Source: Bin87 sp034423575 (GTDB taxonomy: Bacteria > Chloroflexota > Dehalococcoidia > Lucifugimonadales > UBA3495). From it: DNA of 64,000 nt. A program made the position numbers and the translations under genes. The stretch's first letter is position 1. The number at the start of each line of letters is the position of its first letter. The stretch spans positions 1 through 64,000 of the forward strand of contig DAOUIF010000086.1 in assembly GCA_034423575.1 (NCBI GenBank), in the 5' to 3' direction. The notes under the pieces were generated by a model. That model ran no database searches. It was not told where the DNA came from and saw nothing but the letters and a program-made list of their open reading frames with translations. Shown here piece by piece: positions 41,451 through 49,987 of this stretch.

Positions 41451-42200
41451 ATGATAACTCCAACCAAAATCCTGTCCGCGCTGCTGCTCGCCGGCGTCGC
41501 CGTGCTGAGCTTGGCGGCCTGCAACCTCATCACTCCGCCCCCTATAGGCCAGCCTGAGGCCGCGCCGTCACCCACGGCGGCGGCAGGCGCCGCTGCCGCA
41601 ACTCCGCTGCCAACGGCAACGCCCGTCTCCGGCGCAGGTTCCGCCGCCGCGCCTACTCCCGCGGTCGTGGTGACCGGCGGGCGTTCAATCAAGCAATGGT
41701 CCTCTCCGCCGGCCATGTCCATCGACCCGAGCGCATCCTACACCGCGGTGCTGAACACCACCGCAGGGGCCATCACCATTGAGCTGTTGGCTAGCGACGC
41801 GCCGAACACCGTCAACAACTTCGTGTTCCTGGCCCGAGAGGGCTTCTACGATAACGTCATCTTCCACCGCACGATACCCGGGTTCATGATCCAGGGCGGG
41901 GACCCCACCGGCACGGGTGCCGGCGGCCCCGGCTATCGCTTTGCCGACGAGACGGTCAATCGCCCCTACACCCGGGGCGTTCTGGCCATGGCCAACGCCG
42001 GCCCGAATACCAACGGCAGCCAGTTCTTCATCATGCACGCCGACTATCCACTGCCTCCCAACTACACCATATTCGGGCAAGCGGTGGCCGGCGTGGAGAC
42101 CATCGACACCATTGCCACCGCGCCCACCAGGGAAGGCGGCGAAGGCTCGTCCCCGGTGAACCCGGTGACCATCCAGTCGGTAGAGATCGTCGGCCCTTAG
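41451..42200 (+). CDS. Cyclophilin-type peptidyl-prolyl isomerase, lipoprotein
   Basis: 249 residues. Lipobox LSLAAC with Cys24 after a signal peptide, then an Ala/Pro-rich linker to about residue 80. The cyclophilin domain (about 95-249) has the catalytic FHRTIPGFMIQGGDP, TNGSQFFI and NYTIFGQAVAG. Most active-site residues (Arg of FHR, Gln, Phe) are kept. It should act as a folding helper outside the cytoplasmic membrane. It begins nine bases after the RraA-like gene, so the two are probably co-transcribed. Confidence 0.9.
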   Translation: MITPTKILSALLLAGVAVLSLAACNLITPPPIGQPEAAPSPTAAAGAAAATPLPTATPVSGAGSAAAPTPAVVVTGGRSIKQWSSPPAMSIDPSASYTAVLNTTAGAITIELLASDAPNTVNNFVFLAREGFYDNVIFHRTIPGFMIQGGDPTGTGAGGPGYRFADETVNRPYTRGVLAMANAGPNTNGSQFFIMHADYPLPPNYTIFGQAVAGVETIDTIATAPTREGGEGSSPVNPVTIQSVEIVGP

Positions 42201-42272
42201 TTCCCGGCTGTGGTCGCGACGAAGAGATCAGTGTGCGCGGCACCCTGATCCAACGCCAGCGAGGAGCGCATC

Positions 42273-43091
42273 ATGGCTTTTGAAACCCTGCTTTACGACG
42301 AGCAGGACAGCATCGGCTATCTGACCCTCAACCGTCCGGACAAGCTCAACGCCCTCAGCCAGACCCTCATGGCGGAGTTCCGGGAAGCGCTGGAGGGCAT
42401 CGAGGCCAACCCCGACGTGCGCGCGATCATCCTGACCGGCGCGGGCCGGGCCTTTTCGGCCGGTTTCGACATTGAGTCCGAGGCCGGCGGACCGGACGGA
42501 GAGCCGCTTTCGGTTGACGGCCGTCGTTCGCGGCTCAAGTACAACATCGAGACCTTTCTGATGGTGTGGAACCTCAGCAAGCCCGTCATCGCCGCCGTCA
42601 ATGGCTACGCTTTGGGAGGGGCCTGCGAACTGGTGCAGGTCTGCGACGTCAAGATCGCATCCGATCAGGCCATGCTGGGCGAGCCCGAAATCCGCCTCGG
42701 CTACGGGGCGCCCTTCCTGATCACCCCGTACTCGATCAACCTCGCGATGGCCAAGGAGATGATGCTCACCGGGGACATCGTAGACGCCCACGAGGCCGCG
42801 CGCCTGGGCATGGTGAATCGCGTCGTGCCCCATGAAGATCTCGTCGCGGAGTGCGAACGAGTGGCCCGCAAGATCTGCAACATTCCCGCCATCGGCATCA
42901 AGACCACCAAGATCTCCGTGAACCGCGCTCTGGAGTCCTCCGGGTTCCTCTCGGCGCTGAACCACAATCTGGAGCTGATGACTCAGTTCGACACTGCGGA
43001 CACGCCCGAACACGCCGAGTTTGCCCGCATCCGCGGCGAGCGGGGCCTGCGCGCCGCCTTGGCGTGGAACCGCGCGCGGTTCTCCGATTAG
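42273..43091 (+). CDS. Enoyl-CoA hydratase/isomerase family protein
   Basis: 272 residues with a crotonase fold. The oxyanion-hole segments are AFSAGFDIES (about 67-76) and ALGGACELVQVCDVKIAS (about 111-128), followed by GEPEIRLGYGAPF. In hydratases two Glu residues act on the substrate; here the position after GGACEL carries Glu but the second (after LGEPEI) is less clear, so hydratase, isomerase or another crotonase reaction remain open. ATG with GAGGAG upstream. Ends overlapping the convergent coiled-coil gene by four bases. Confidence 0.87.
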   Translation: MAFETLLYDEQDSIGYLTLNRPDKLNALSQTLMAEFREALEGIEANPDVRAIILTGAGRAFSAGFDIESEAGGPDGEPLSVDGRRSRLKYNIETFLMVWNLSKPVIAAVNGYALGGACELVQVCDVKIASDQAMLGEPEIRLGYGAPFLITPYSINLAMAKEMMLTGDIVDAHEAARLGMVNRVVPHEDLVAECERVARKICNIPAIGIKTTKISVNRALESSGFLSALNHNLELMTQFDTADTPEHAEFARIRGERGLRAALAWNRARFSD

Positions 43092-43723
43092 CCGCCGTCG
43101 TTCCCGGCGTGCCCGTTGCCCTGTTCAGTCAGCCGGATGACGGCGTCGATCAGGGTTTGCTGAGCGGCAACGTTCAAGCGGCGTTCTTCGGCTGCTTCCC
43201 GTCGCTCCGCGCGCAGTTCGTTAAGGATTTCAGCAAACATACGGGCGGTTTCCTCTCGGTCGGCATTGGCCTGGCGGCGAGCTTCCTCTCGGTCGGCATT
43301 GGCTTGGCGATAGGCTTCTTCTCGCGCCGCTTCCGCTTGACGGAGCGCTTCCTCTCGAAGCGCAAGGATTCGAGCGAAGTTTTCTTCGTTTCGCTTGCGT
43401 GCCTCGGCGAGCTCCAATTCCGCCTGCTGCCGAGCTGTGCGTTCCTCGTTGAGCGTTCTACGCATGATAAACCGGTCGTAACCTCCTTTGAGCGCACCCA
43501 CGGCCAGCGCGGAGCCCCCGGATTGCAGCAGTATTTCTACGTTGATAAAGCGAGCAACAGCGTTTGGGTTGCACGATCCCTTGGCTGCGGCAATGGCAGT
43601 GCAAGGCGCATTGGTCACATACCAAATGCCCCATACCGTCGCCGCGGCAGCCAGACCAAGGGAAATCGGTATGGCCCAATCCGACGCGAAATCCTTGACC
43701 TGCCTCCGGGCCTTTTCCAGCAT
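43088..43723 (-). CDS. Membrane-anchored coiled-coil protein with internal repeats
   Basis: 211 residues. Two hydrophobic stretches (about 17-37 and 64-80, the first followed by a Cys pair) are followed by about 120 residues of Glu/Arg/Ala heptads. The core holds a repeated unit of about 10 residues (RQANADREEA) copied at least twice with identical codons, so the gene has a small tandem repeat near 43250-43330. It lies one base after the stop of the dehydrogenase gene, so co-transcription is likely. No family recognised. Confidence 0.6.
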   Translation of the reverse strand: MLEKARRQVKDFASDWAIPISLGLAAAATVWGIWYVTNAPCTAIAAAKGSCNPNAVARFINVEILLQSGGSALAVGALKGGYDRFIMRRTLNEERTARQQAELELAEARKRNEENFARILALREEALRQAEAAREEAYRQANADREEARRQANADREETARMFAEILNELRAERREAAEERRLNVAAQQTLIDAVIRLTEQGNGHAGNDGG

Positions 43724-43724
43724 A

Positions 43725-44621
43725 TCAGCCGCCGCGCTTCACCTCCACGTCGGCCATCTTCTCGATGAAGTGCAGAATGGCCGAGTGATCTGCTTCCTGC
43801 TCGCCGTCGTTCACCAGCGAACCGAGCATCTGCTGCACCAGCGCCGTCACCGGCAGCGGCACGTTCAGTTCGGTGGCCGTTTGCAGCACGTTGCGCAGGT
43901 CCTTCTGGTGCAGGCGGATGCGGAAGCCGGCGCGGAAGTTCCGGTCCAGCATCATCGGCCCCTTGGCTTCCATGACCGCGCTGCCGGCCAGGCCGCCCCG
44001 AATGGCGTTGAACACCCGCTCCGGGTCCACGCCGGCCTTCTGGGAGAGCACCAGGGCCTCGCTCAGGGCCTCGATGTTGGCGGCGACGATGATCTGGTTT
44101 GCCAGCTTGGTGATATTTCCGGCGCCCACGTCGCCGGTGAGCACCACGTTGCCGCCCATTACCTGCAGCAACGGCTCGCACGCGTTGAAGACGCCCTCGT
44201 CCCCGCCGACCATGATCGCCAGCGTGCCGGCGATGGCTCCAGGCTCGCCGCCGCTCACCGGCGCGTCCAGGAACTCTACGCCCTTGTCGGCGCAGGCAGC
44301 CCCGATCTTCTGGGACATGGAAGGAGCAATGCTGCTCATGTCGATGATCACCGATCCCGGATCGGCGCCTTCCAGCACGCCCTCGGGTCCCAGGATCGCA
44401 CGCTCGGAGTCGGCCGAGTCCGGCAGCATGGTGATGGTCCGCGCGCTGCCCTGAGCGGCACCCGCCGGGGAGGATGCCGCGGTAGCTCCCTCAGTAGCCA
44501 GTTCCTCCACCGGCTCGCCGATGATGTCGTACACGGTCAACTCGTAGCCGGCCGCCATCAGGTTCCGCGCCATCGGCTTGCCCATGATCCCCAACCCGAC
44601 GAAACCAATCCGCTCTGCCAT
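43725..44621 (-). CDS. 3-hydroxyisobutyrate dehydrogenase-family reductase (tartronate semialdehyde reductase-like)
   Basis: 298 residues from the ATG at 44621 (GGAGG seven bases before). NAD(P)-binding GFVGLGIMGKPMARNLMAAG (5-24); substrate region FLDAPVSGGEPGA; and the catalytic Lys in GNITKLANQIIVAANIEAL. The family oxidises or reduces 3-hydroxy acids such as 3-hydroxyisobutyrate, tartronate semialdehyde or glycerate. The exact substrate cannot be told. Confidence 0.88.
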   Translation of the reverse strand: MAERIGFVGLGIMGKPMARNLMAAGYELTVYDIIGEPVEELATEGATAASSPAGAAQGSARTITMLPDSADSERAILGPEGVLEGADPGSVIIDMSSIAPSMSQKIGAACADKGVEFLDAPVSGGEPGAIAGTLAIMVGGDEGVFNACEPLLQVMGGNVVLTGDVGAGNITKLANQIIVAANIEALSEALVLSQKAGVDPERVFNAIRGGLAGSAVMEAKGPMMLDRNFRAGFRIRLHQKDLRNVLQTATELNVPLPVTALVQQMLGSLVNDGEQEADHSAILHFIEKMADVEVKRGG

Positions 44622-44718
44622 TTCTGTTCCTCCGTCCTGGGTGCGCCGCACGGCGGACCCGGATGATGTACGGTATTGCCCAAGTATTATACCCGTCGCA
44701 TACCAACGGTCGGGGTGG

Positions 44719-45867
44719 TTAGTTCCGGTCCAGCACGAGGGCCGAGTCAACTGCCGCGGGAGAGTCTCCGGTCTCCGTTTCCAACACATCCCGGAGCGTC
44801 GTGGTGGCTACCGTTGCCTGTCCGGACAGGTTCGCGAAGTGCCGCACGGATCGGGTTGCATCAATACCGGAGGCGATCAACGCAGCGGCAGACTCCCGCC
44901 ACGGTCCGGCGTGCTCGGCTCCCAGCACCACCACGGCCCGGCCGCGGGCATCCGTTATCCCCGCGCCATCGCCGATCCGTTCCACGGATGCGCAGACAGC
45001 GCTCAGGGGTGAGACGCCGACCAGGTCCAGGGCGAGGCGGTAGAAACCGGGCGCGGCGACAGTGGAAACCGTTCCCACCTCCTGCTCCAGATGGCCGATC
45101 AGGCCGGGCGCGGACTCCGCCGGGTCTCCCAGCGTTACCACCATGGACCACAGGCCGGCCCGGATGTCGCGGACCAGCCGGTTGACCAACTCGTCGCGAT
45201 TGTCGGGGCGCAGCTCCAGCTCCACCGCGCGGATCCACGGCCGGGCGACCGCCAGGGCGGACTGGGTTCCGATGACATAATCGGCGTTTGACAGCAGCTC
45301 GCGGGCTGCGACGGGCACTCCCTGACGGTCGCCGGTCCCCAATCCCGCCACGGTGACAGCGCGCTCGGCTGAGCGGAACGCGGCCACGTACTTCCGCGTT
45401 TCCACCACCTGTCGGGCGTGATTGCCCTCGTGTCCCGATACTCGTTCGATCAGATCCAGCAAGGACAGCGCGGGGTAGTTGTTTTCGGGGTTGTACGGCG
45501 TGGCGGGCAGGTCCAGCTGCTCCTCGGTCAGGCCCGATATCAGCCTGCGGAACCGTTGGTAGTTGGCCTCAAGCCTGGATACGTCGGCGGTGATGCGATC
45601 GGTGCGAGCGTCGAAGGCGGGCAGCATCTCACGTTCGCCGGACGCGATCTGCTCCAACGCTTCCACGAAGCTCTCGGTGAGCAGGTGCTGCATGACCTCC
45701 CAGACCGACCATCGCGATCCCTGGAAGGCTTCCGCCTCGCCCAAGCCTTCCAGGGCGTCGAGCAGCGCGGCGTGTCCGTCGTCCAGCCGCTGCAGTGCCC
45801 GCATTTGCCGTTCGTGGGCGGACAGGACCTCTGAGCCGGTATCGGTGGGCGCGTCGTGGGAAACCAT
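44719..45867 (-). CDS. DinB-like domain fused to tetrapyrrole methylase-like domain
   Basis: 382 residues, AGAGGA before the ATG. Residues 15-165 form a DinB/YfiT four-helix domain with the His61, His146 and His150 metal triad (VWEVMQHLL, GHEGNHARQV). From residue 171 a second domain begins (VTVAGLGTGDRQGVPVAARELL, quoted in parts) and continues with MVVTLGDPAES and a C-terminal VVVLGAEHAG. These match SAM-dependent tetrapyrrole (CbiE/CobL-type) methylases, although the product of the whole protein is not predictable. I do not know this combination from other genes. No other cobalamin genes are nearby. Confidence 0.65.
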   Translation of the reverse strand: MVSHDAPTDTGSEVLSAHERQMRALQRLDDGHAALLDALEGLGEAEAFQGSRWSVWEVMQHLLTESFVEALEQIASGEREMLPAFDARTDRITADVSRLEANYQRFRRLISGLTEEQLDLPATPYNPENNYPALSLLDLIERVSGHEGNHARQVVETRKYVAAFRSAERAVTVAGLGTGDRQGVPVAARELLSNADYVIGTQSALAVARPWIRAVELELRPDNRDELVNRLVRDIRAGLWSMVVTLGDPAESAPGLIGHLEQEVGTVSTVAAPGFYRLALDLVGVSPLSAVCASVERIGDGAGITDARGRAVVVLGAEHAGPWRESAAALIASGIDATRSVRHFANLSGQATVATTTLRDVLETETGDSPAAVDSALVLDRN

Positions 45868-45952
45868 CGTAAATCCTCTTCGATTTGCTGATCATTTTCG
45901 CTGGAGTAGCATTATTGCACATACCTTGGGACGGTTAGGTTGCGGAATCGGT

Positions 45953-45958
45953 TATCAT
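45953..45958 (+). promoter_or_regulatory. -10 box of the VLRF1-like gene (leaderless arrangement)
   Basis: TATCAT, ending five bases before the ATG at 45964. No ribosome site and no clear -35. Confidence 0.4.
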
Positions 45959-45963
45959 TAAGC

Positions 45964-46761
45964 ATGGGCGGAGAGAGTGTGCTGACCGACTTGAACATCC
46001 GCGCCGGGCAGACGGTAACGGCGCATCGCATGGACAAGGTGCTGGCCGAACTCCGAACGCGTTCGGAGACCGCCGACAGGTCGGCGACGCTCTATTTCCC
46101 CGGCGAAGCGGTGCGGGACGACTCCGCCATGCTCGCCCTGTCTCGGGACAGGAACCCAGACTCCTGGATCACGACCCTGGAGAAAGCGGGCGGTCGGGTG
46201 TTGCGCTCTCCCACCGGAGTTGTTGCATTCCGGATCGGCAACGCGGGCCTGGCCGTCCTGCCCCCGTTTCCCCTGAACAACATGTGGATGGGGGACATCA
46301 TTTACGACTGGCCGTTGCGCACGATGCTGTCGGCGGAACTGACTATCGGCGTCGCGCTGGTGCGCCTGGGGCGGTACGCCATTGCGGTTTACGAGGGCCA
46401 ACGCCTGGCCGTGTCCAAGACCGATACCCGTTACGTGAAAGGCAAGCATCACGCCGGCGGCACTTCCCAGCGCAGGTTCCAACGAGTCCGGGAAAACCAG
46501 ATTCACCGTCTGTACGCGGAGGCATCCGGCGTCCTGGACAAGCAGTGGCGGCCCTGGATGCACAAGTTGGACTACGTCGCGCTGGGCGGCGAGGCCGCGA
46601 CGGTCAACGGTTTCCTCCGGGAGAGCCAGACGTTGTCCCGCCTTTCTCCGATAATCCTGGATCGCCGCCTGGATGTCCGTGAGCCCAACCGCGCCTCGCT
46701 GGATGATGTGGGGGCGATGCTGTACCAGTGCCGCTTGTACCCGCTGAGCTGGGACGGCTAG
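45964..46761 (+). CDS. Vms1/VLRF1-type eRF1-like peptidyl-tRNA hydrolase
   Basis: 265 residues from ATG 45964; a TTG at 45940 would add eight residues. The segment TRYVKGKHHAGGTSQRRFQR (156-175) has the glycine-rich GGxSQ loop with Gln169, the catalytic feature shared by eukaryotic Vms1/ANKZF1 and bacterial VLRF1. The preceding AVYEGQRLAVSKTD and the following RENQIHRLYAEA also fit. Such proteins release nascent chains from peptidyl-tRNA on stalled 60S or 50S subunits. The next gene, 35 bases on, is mutS2, whose product acts on collided ribosomes in B. subtilis, so the neighbourhood supports a role in ribosome rescue. Confidence 0.78.
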   Translation: MGGESVLTDLNIRAGQTVTAHRMDKVLAELRTRSETADRSATLYFPGEAVRDDSAMLALSRDRNPDSWITTLEKAGGRVLRSPTGVVAFRIGNAGLAVLPPFPLNNMWMGDIIYDWPLRTMLSAELTIGVALVRLGRYAIAVYEGQRLAVSKTDTRYVKGKHHAGGTSQRRFQRVRENQIHRLYAEASGVLDKQWRPWMHKLDYVALGGEAATVNGFLRESQTLSRLSPIILDRRLDVREPNRASLDDVGAMLYQCRLYPLSWDG

Positions 46762-46781
46762 AGAGAGGATCGCGCCGCCGG

Positions 46782-46790
46782 TGCTATAAT
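46782..46790 (+). promoter_or_regulatory. Extended -10 of mutS2 (leaderless arrangement)
   Basis: TGC-TATAAT, a perfect extended -10, ends six bases before the ATG. Transcription would start at or next to the A of the start codon. Confidence 0.65.
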
Positions 46791-46796
46791 TCCGCC

Positions 46797-49202
46797 ATGA
46801 CATCGGCGGAGGACCAATCAATTCCACCCGAGGCAGGGTTCCAGCGCGCTATAGGGCTGTTGGAATTTGACCAGATCCGGCTCCGTCTGGCTGAGACCAC
46901 CCGCACCATTCTTGGCGGAGAGCTGGCCGCCGAACTTACGCCTTCCTCGGATCCGCGCGACATCGCCGTGCGGCAGCAGGAAACCGCCGAAGCCCGCCGC
47001 CTGCTGGATACCACCGGCGACGTGGAACTTGGACCCGAGGAAGACCTGCGGCCGGCCGTGCAGCGCGCACTGCTGGGCGGCGTGCTGCGCGGCGAGGAAC
47101 TGCGTCACGTGGGCGCGCTGGCGGCCGCCGCCCGATGGAACCGCAACTCCCTGGCACGACGCGACGACCTGCCCGTGCTGGCGGCGATTGCCCAGAACCT
47201 GCCGGAACTACCCGACCTGGAGAGCGGGGTTAATCGCGCCATCGGCCCTTCGGGCGAGGTGCTGGACGAAGCGTCGCCGGAACTGGCCCGCCTGCGCCGC
47301 GAGTCGCGCACGGCCTGGTCCTCCCTGAACGACGTGATGCAACGCTCGCTGCGCCGGTACCAGCGCTCGGGCGTTGCCCAGGAGGATATCGTCACCGAGC
47401 GCAACGGACGCATGGTGCTGCTGATCAAGACCGAGTTCAAGGGGCAGGCTCCGGGCATCGTGCACGACGTGTCCGACAGCGGGGCCACGGTGTTCATCGA
47501 GCCCATGCCGGCCATCGACCTGGGCAACCGCTGGCGGGAAACCCGCCTGGCGGAACAGCGGGAAGAGGAACGAGTGCTGCGCCAACTGTCCGAAATGGTG
47601 GGCCGGTACTCGGATGACATAAACCTGATGCTGAGCCTGCTGGCGAGGCTGGACCTGGCCGCGGCCAAAGGGCGTTACGCGGCATCGCTGCGGGCCGTGC
47701 CGCCCACCCTGCTGGGCGCTGACGAGTCGCGTCGCATGGAGATTACCGGCGGGCGGCACCCCTTGCTGACGGGCGACGTCGTGCCCACCACGATCGGCAT
47801 CGCCGAGGGCCAGCCGGTGCTGGTCATCACCGGGCCCAATGCGGGGGGCAAGACCGTTGCCTTGAAGACGGTGGGCCTCCTGGCCATGATGGCGCACGCC
47901 GGCCTACAGGTGCCCGCGGATGACGCGGTTGTGCCGCTGCTGGACGGCGTCTACGCCGACATCGGCGACCAGCAGAGCATCTTTGAATCCCTGTCCACCT
48001 TCAGCAGCCATATCAGCAACATCCGGCGCATCATGTCTGCGGCAACGTCCAACTCCCTGATCCTGATCGACGAGTTGGGTTCTGCCACCGACCCGGAGGA
48101 AGGATCGGCGCTGGCGATCGCGTTGCTGTCGCACCTGCGCGATCTGGGAGCGATGGTCGTGGCGACCACCCACCACCGGAACGTGGCGCGCCTGGCCCAG
48201 GAGGAGCCGGGAATGGTCAACGCCAGCGTAGACCTGAACCCGCGCACCCTGGAACCCACCTACAGCCTCACCCATGGGATTCCCGGTCGCAGCTACGCGC
48301 TGACCATCGCTGCGCGGCTGGGCCTGCCGGACGCGGTGATCTCCGGAGCCCAGTCGCACCTGGAACCGAGCCACGTGCGCACCGACCAGCTGCTGCAAGA
48401 GTTGCAGGAAGAGCGGCTGACCGTATCCGAGCTGCGGTTGCAGGCCGAGCAGGCTTTGAACTCGGCGCGGGCTCGCGAACAGGACATCGCCCGCGAACTG
48501 GAAACGGTGGAGGACACCAAGGCCCAGCTGGTGGAGGATGCCCGCCGCGAGCTCGCCGAACAGATTGTGGATCTGGCCGGGCGGATCCGCCGCGCCGAAC
48601 GATCGCTGGAACGTGCGTCCGTAACCGCTGACGCCCAGGCTCGCGAGGTCGATCTGCGGGCGGAGCGGGAGCAGTTGGCCGAGGCGCAGCGGGAGGTGGT
48701 CTCTCCGGACTGGGCACCGATCCCGGTGGAGCGTCCGCCGTGGTATCACGACCTGCGGGCTGGCGACCGGGTGTACATACGAGGTGTATCGCGTCCGGTC
48801 GAGGTGGTTACCGCGCCCGACCAGCAGCAGGAGGTCGAGGTGCTGATCGGGAGCATGAAGGCCCGACTGCCGGTGTACCAGTTGGATCGACCGGCCGACC
48901 GGCTGCACCCGGTGGCAGAGCAGGCCGGCGTGGTCTATCGGCGGCCCGAGACCAAGCGGACGATAAGCCCCGAGGTGAACCTGCACGGGTACCGGGTGGA
49001 CGAGGCGCTGAATGTGATCGACTCGCTGCTGGATGATGCGGCTTTGGAAGGGATGTCGTCCCTCAAGATCGTGCACGGCAAGGGCACCGGCGCGCTGCGT
49101 CGCGCCATCCGCGAATACCTGTCTGGACATCCGCTGGTTGCCGCCACCGAGCCGGGCGAGGGCGGCAGCGCCGCCGGCGTCACGGTGGTGCAGTTGCGGT
49201 AA
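46797..49202 (+). CDS. mutS2: MutS2 / RqcU-type ATPase with SMR domain
   Basis: 801 residues. The MutS core and lever domains are at 1-310, and the ABC-type ATPase has Walker A GPNAGGKTVALKT (about 345-357) and Walker B LILIDELGSATDPEEG. A long coiled coil follows (about 520-630), then the Smr nuclease-like domain at the C-terminus from about 727 (VNLHGYRVDEAL, HGKGTGALRRAI). It lacks the mismatch-recognition domain of MutS. In B. subtilis MutS2 splits collided ribosomes for quality control; in other bacteria it suppresses recombination. It lies directly after the VLRF1-like gene. Confidence 0.95.
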   Translation: MTSAEDQSIPPEAGFQRAIGLLEFDQIRLRLAETTRTILGGELAAELTPSSDPRDIAVRQQETAEARRLLDTTGDVELGPEEDLRPAVQRALLGGVLRGEELRHVGALAAAARWNRNSLARRDDLPVLAAIAQNLPELPDLESGVNRAIGPSGEVLDEASPELARLRRESRTAWSSLNDVMQRSLRRYQRSGVAQEDIVTERNGRMVLLIKTEFKGQAPGIVHDVSDSGATVFIEPMPAIDLGNRWRETRLAEQREEERVLRQLSEMVGRYSDDINLMLSLLARLDLAAAKGRYAASLRAVPPTLLGADESRRMEITGGRHPLLTGDVVPTTIGIAEGQPVLVITGPNAGGKTVALKTVGLLAMMAHAGLQVPADDAVVPLLDGVYADIGDQQSIFESLSTFSSHISNIRRIMSAATSNSLILIDELGSATDPEEGSALAIALLSHLRDLGAMVVATTHHRNVARLAQEEPGMVNASVDLNPRTLEPTYSLTHGIPGRSYALTIAARLGLPDAVISGAQSHLEPSHVRTDQLLQELQEERLTVSELRLQAEQALNSARAREQDIARELETVEDTKAQLVEDARRELAEQIVDLAGRIRRAERSLERASVTADAQAREVDLRAEREQLAEAQREVVSPDWAPIPVERPPWYHDLRAGDRVYIRGVSRPVEVVTAPDQQQEVEVLIGSMKARLPVYQLDRPADRLHPVAEQAGVVYRRPETKRTISPEVNLHGYRVDEALNVIDSLLDDAALEGMSSLKIVHGKGTGALRRAIREYLSGHPLVAATEPGEGGSAAGVTVVQLR

Positions 49203-49230
49203 GAGGTCGCGCTAACGCGTACCCATTTTG

Positions 49231-49321
49231 TCATCGCGAGGAGCGAAGCGACGCGGCGATCTCGCGCCCAAGGCAGCGTTCCTTGCCTCAACGAGATTGC
49301 CGCGCTTCGCTCGCAATGACA
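49231..49321. repeat. Palindromic intergenic repeat, family A (copy 3)
   Basis: Left end GTCATCGCGAGGAGCGAAGC, right end GCGCTTCGCTCGCAATGAC. Preceded by GCGTACCC and followed by GGGGTACGC, an outer inverted word also seen around copy 4. Confidence 0.8.
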
Positions 49322-49360
49322 GTTCAGACGAAGCGGGGTACGCTTGAGGAGGTCGCGGCC

Positions 49361-49389
49361 TTGACACTCAACGCAGCCTGCTCTAACTT
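49361..49389 (+). promoter_or_regulatory. Promoter of the VOC gene
   Basis: TTGACA (49361-49366), 17-base spacer, TAACTT (49384-49389), 37 bases before the ATG and its AGGAGG. Confidence 0.6.
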
Positions 49390-49425
49390 TGCGCCAACAT
49401 TCAGAACGCCCCAGGAGGTAACCCC

Positions 49426-49905
49426 ATGGCCCAGATTGCCGGACTTGGACACGTAGGCATCTATGCCACCGACCTGATGAAGATGCGCGATTTTTACAGC
49501 CGCGTGCTGGGACTGAAGATCGCGGACGAGGACCTGGAACAGCGCCGCATGGTTTTCATGAGCTCCGACCCGGTGGCCGAGCACCACGAGTTCGTGCTGA
49601 TGGAAGGCCGCGTAACGTCCGACGACGCCAAGGTCATCCAGCAGATCTCCTTCGCCGTCCCGTCCATCCAGGACATGCGCGAGTTCAAAGCGCGCATCGA
49701 CGAGGAGAACCTGACCATCGACCGGATCGTCAGCCACGGCAACGCCTTCGGCATGTACTTCTTTGATCCGGAAGGCAACCGCATCGAGCTGTACTACAAG
49801 ACCGGCTTCCCGGTACCGCAGCCACATGGGGACCCGCTGGACCTCAGCCGCAGCGACGAAGAGTTGCTGGATGAGGCCAAGGAACTGCTCCACACCAAGC
49901 GCTAA
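49426..49905 (+). CDS. VOC superfamily (glyoxalase / extradiol dioxygenase-like) protein
   Basis: 159 residues, two betaalphabetabetabeta modules. Metal ligands are likely His8 (GLGHVGIYATD), a second His in VAEHHEFVLM and Glu in DPEGNRIELYYK (about 122), the usual 2-His-1-Glu arrangement. The shape RDFYSRVLGLKI is typical of catechol dioxygenase and related enzymes, but length and lack of a second domain keep the substrate open. ATG with AGGAGG. Own promoter and terminator, so it is a single-gene unit. Confidence 0.8.
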   Translation: MAQIAGLGHVGIYATDLMKMRDFYSRVLGLKIADEDLEQRRMVFMSSDPVAEHHEFVLMEGRVTSDDAKVIQQISFAVPSIQDMREFKARIDEENLTIDRIVSHGNAFGMYFFDPEGNRIELYYKTGFPVPQPHGDPLDLSRSDEELLDEAKELLHTKR

Positions 49906-49925
49906 CCGAATAACCCCGAGGCATC

Positions 49926-49967
49926 GCCGCCGCTGCTGGATCATCGGCAGCGGCGGCTTCGCGTTTT
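49926..49967 (+). terminator. Terminator after the VOC gene
   Basis: GCCGCCGCTGC, 10-base loop, GCAGCGGCGGC, then TTCGCGTTTTC. A perfect 11-bp stem with a weak U tract. Confidence 0.75.
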
Positions 49968-49987
49968 CAAACGGCCGTTCAGCGTAG

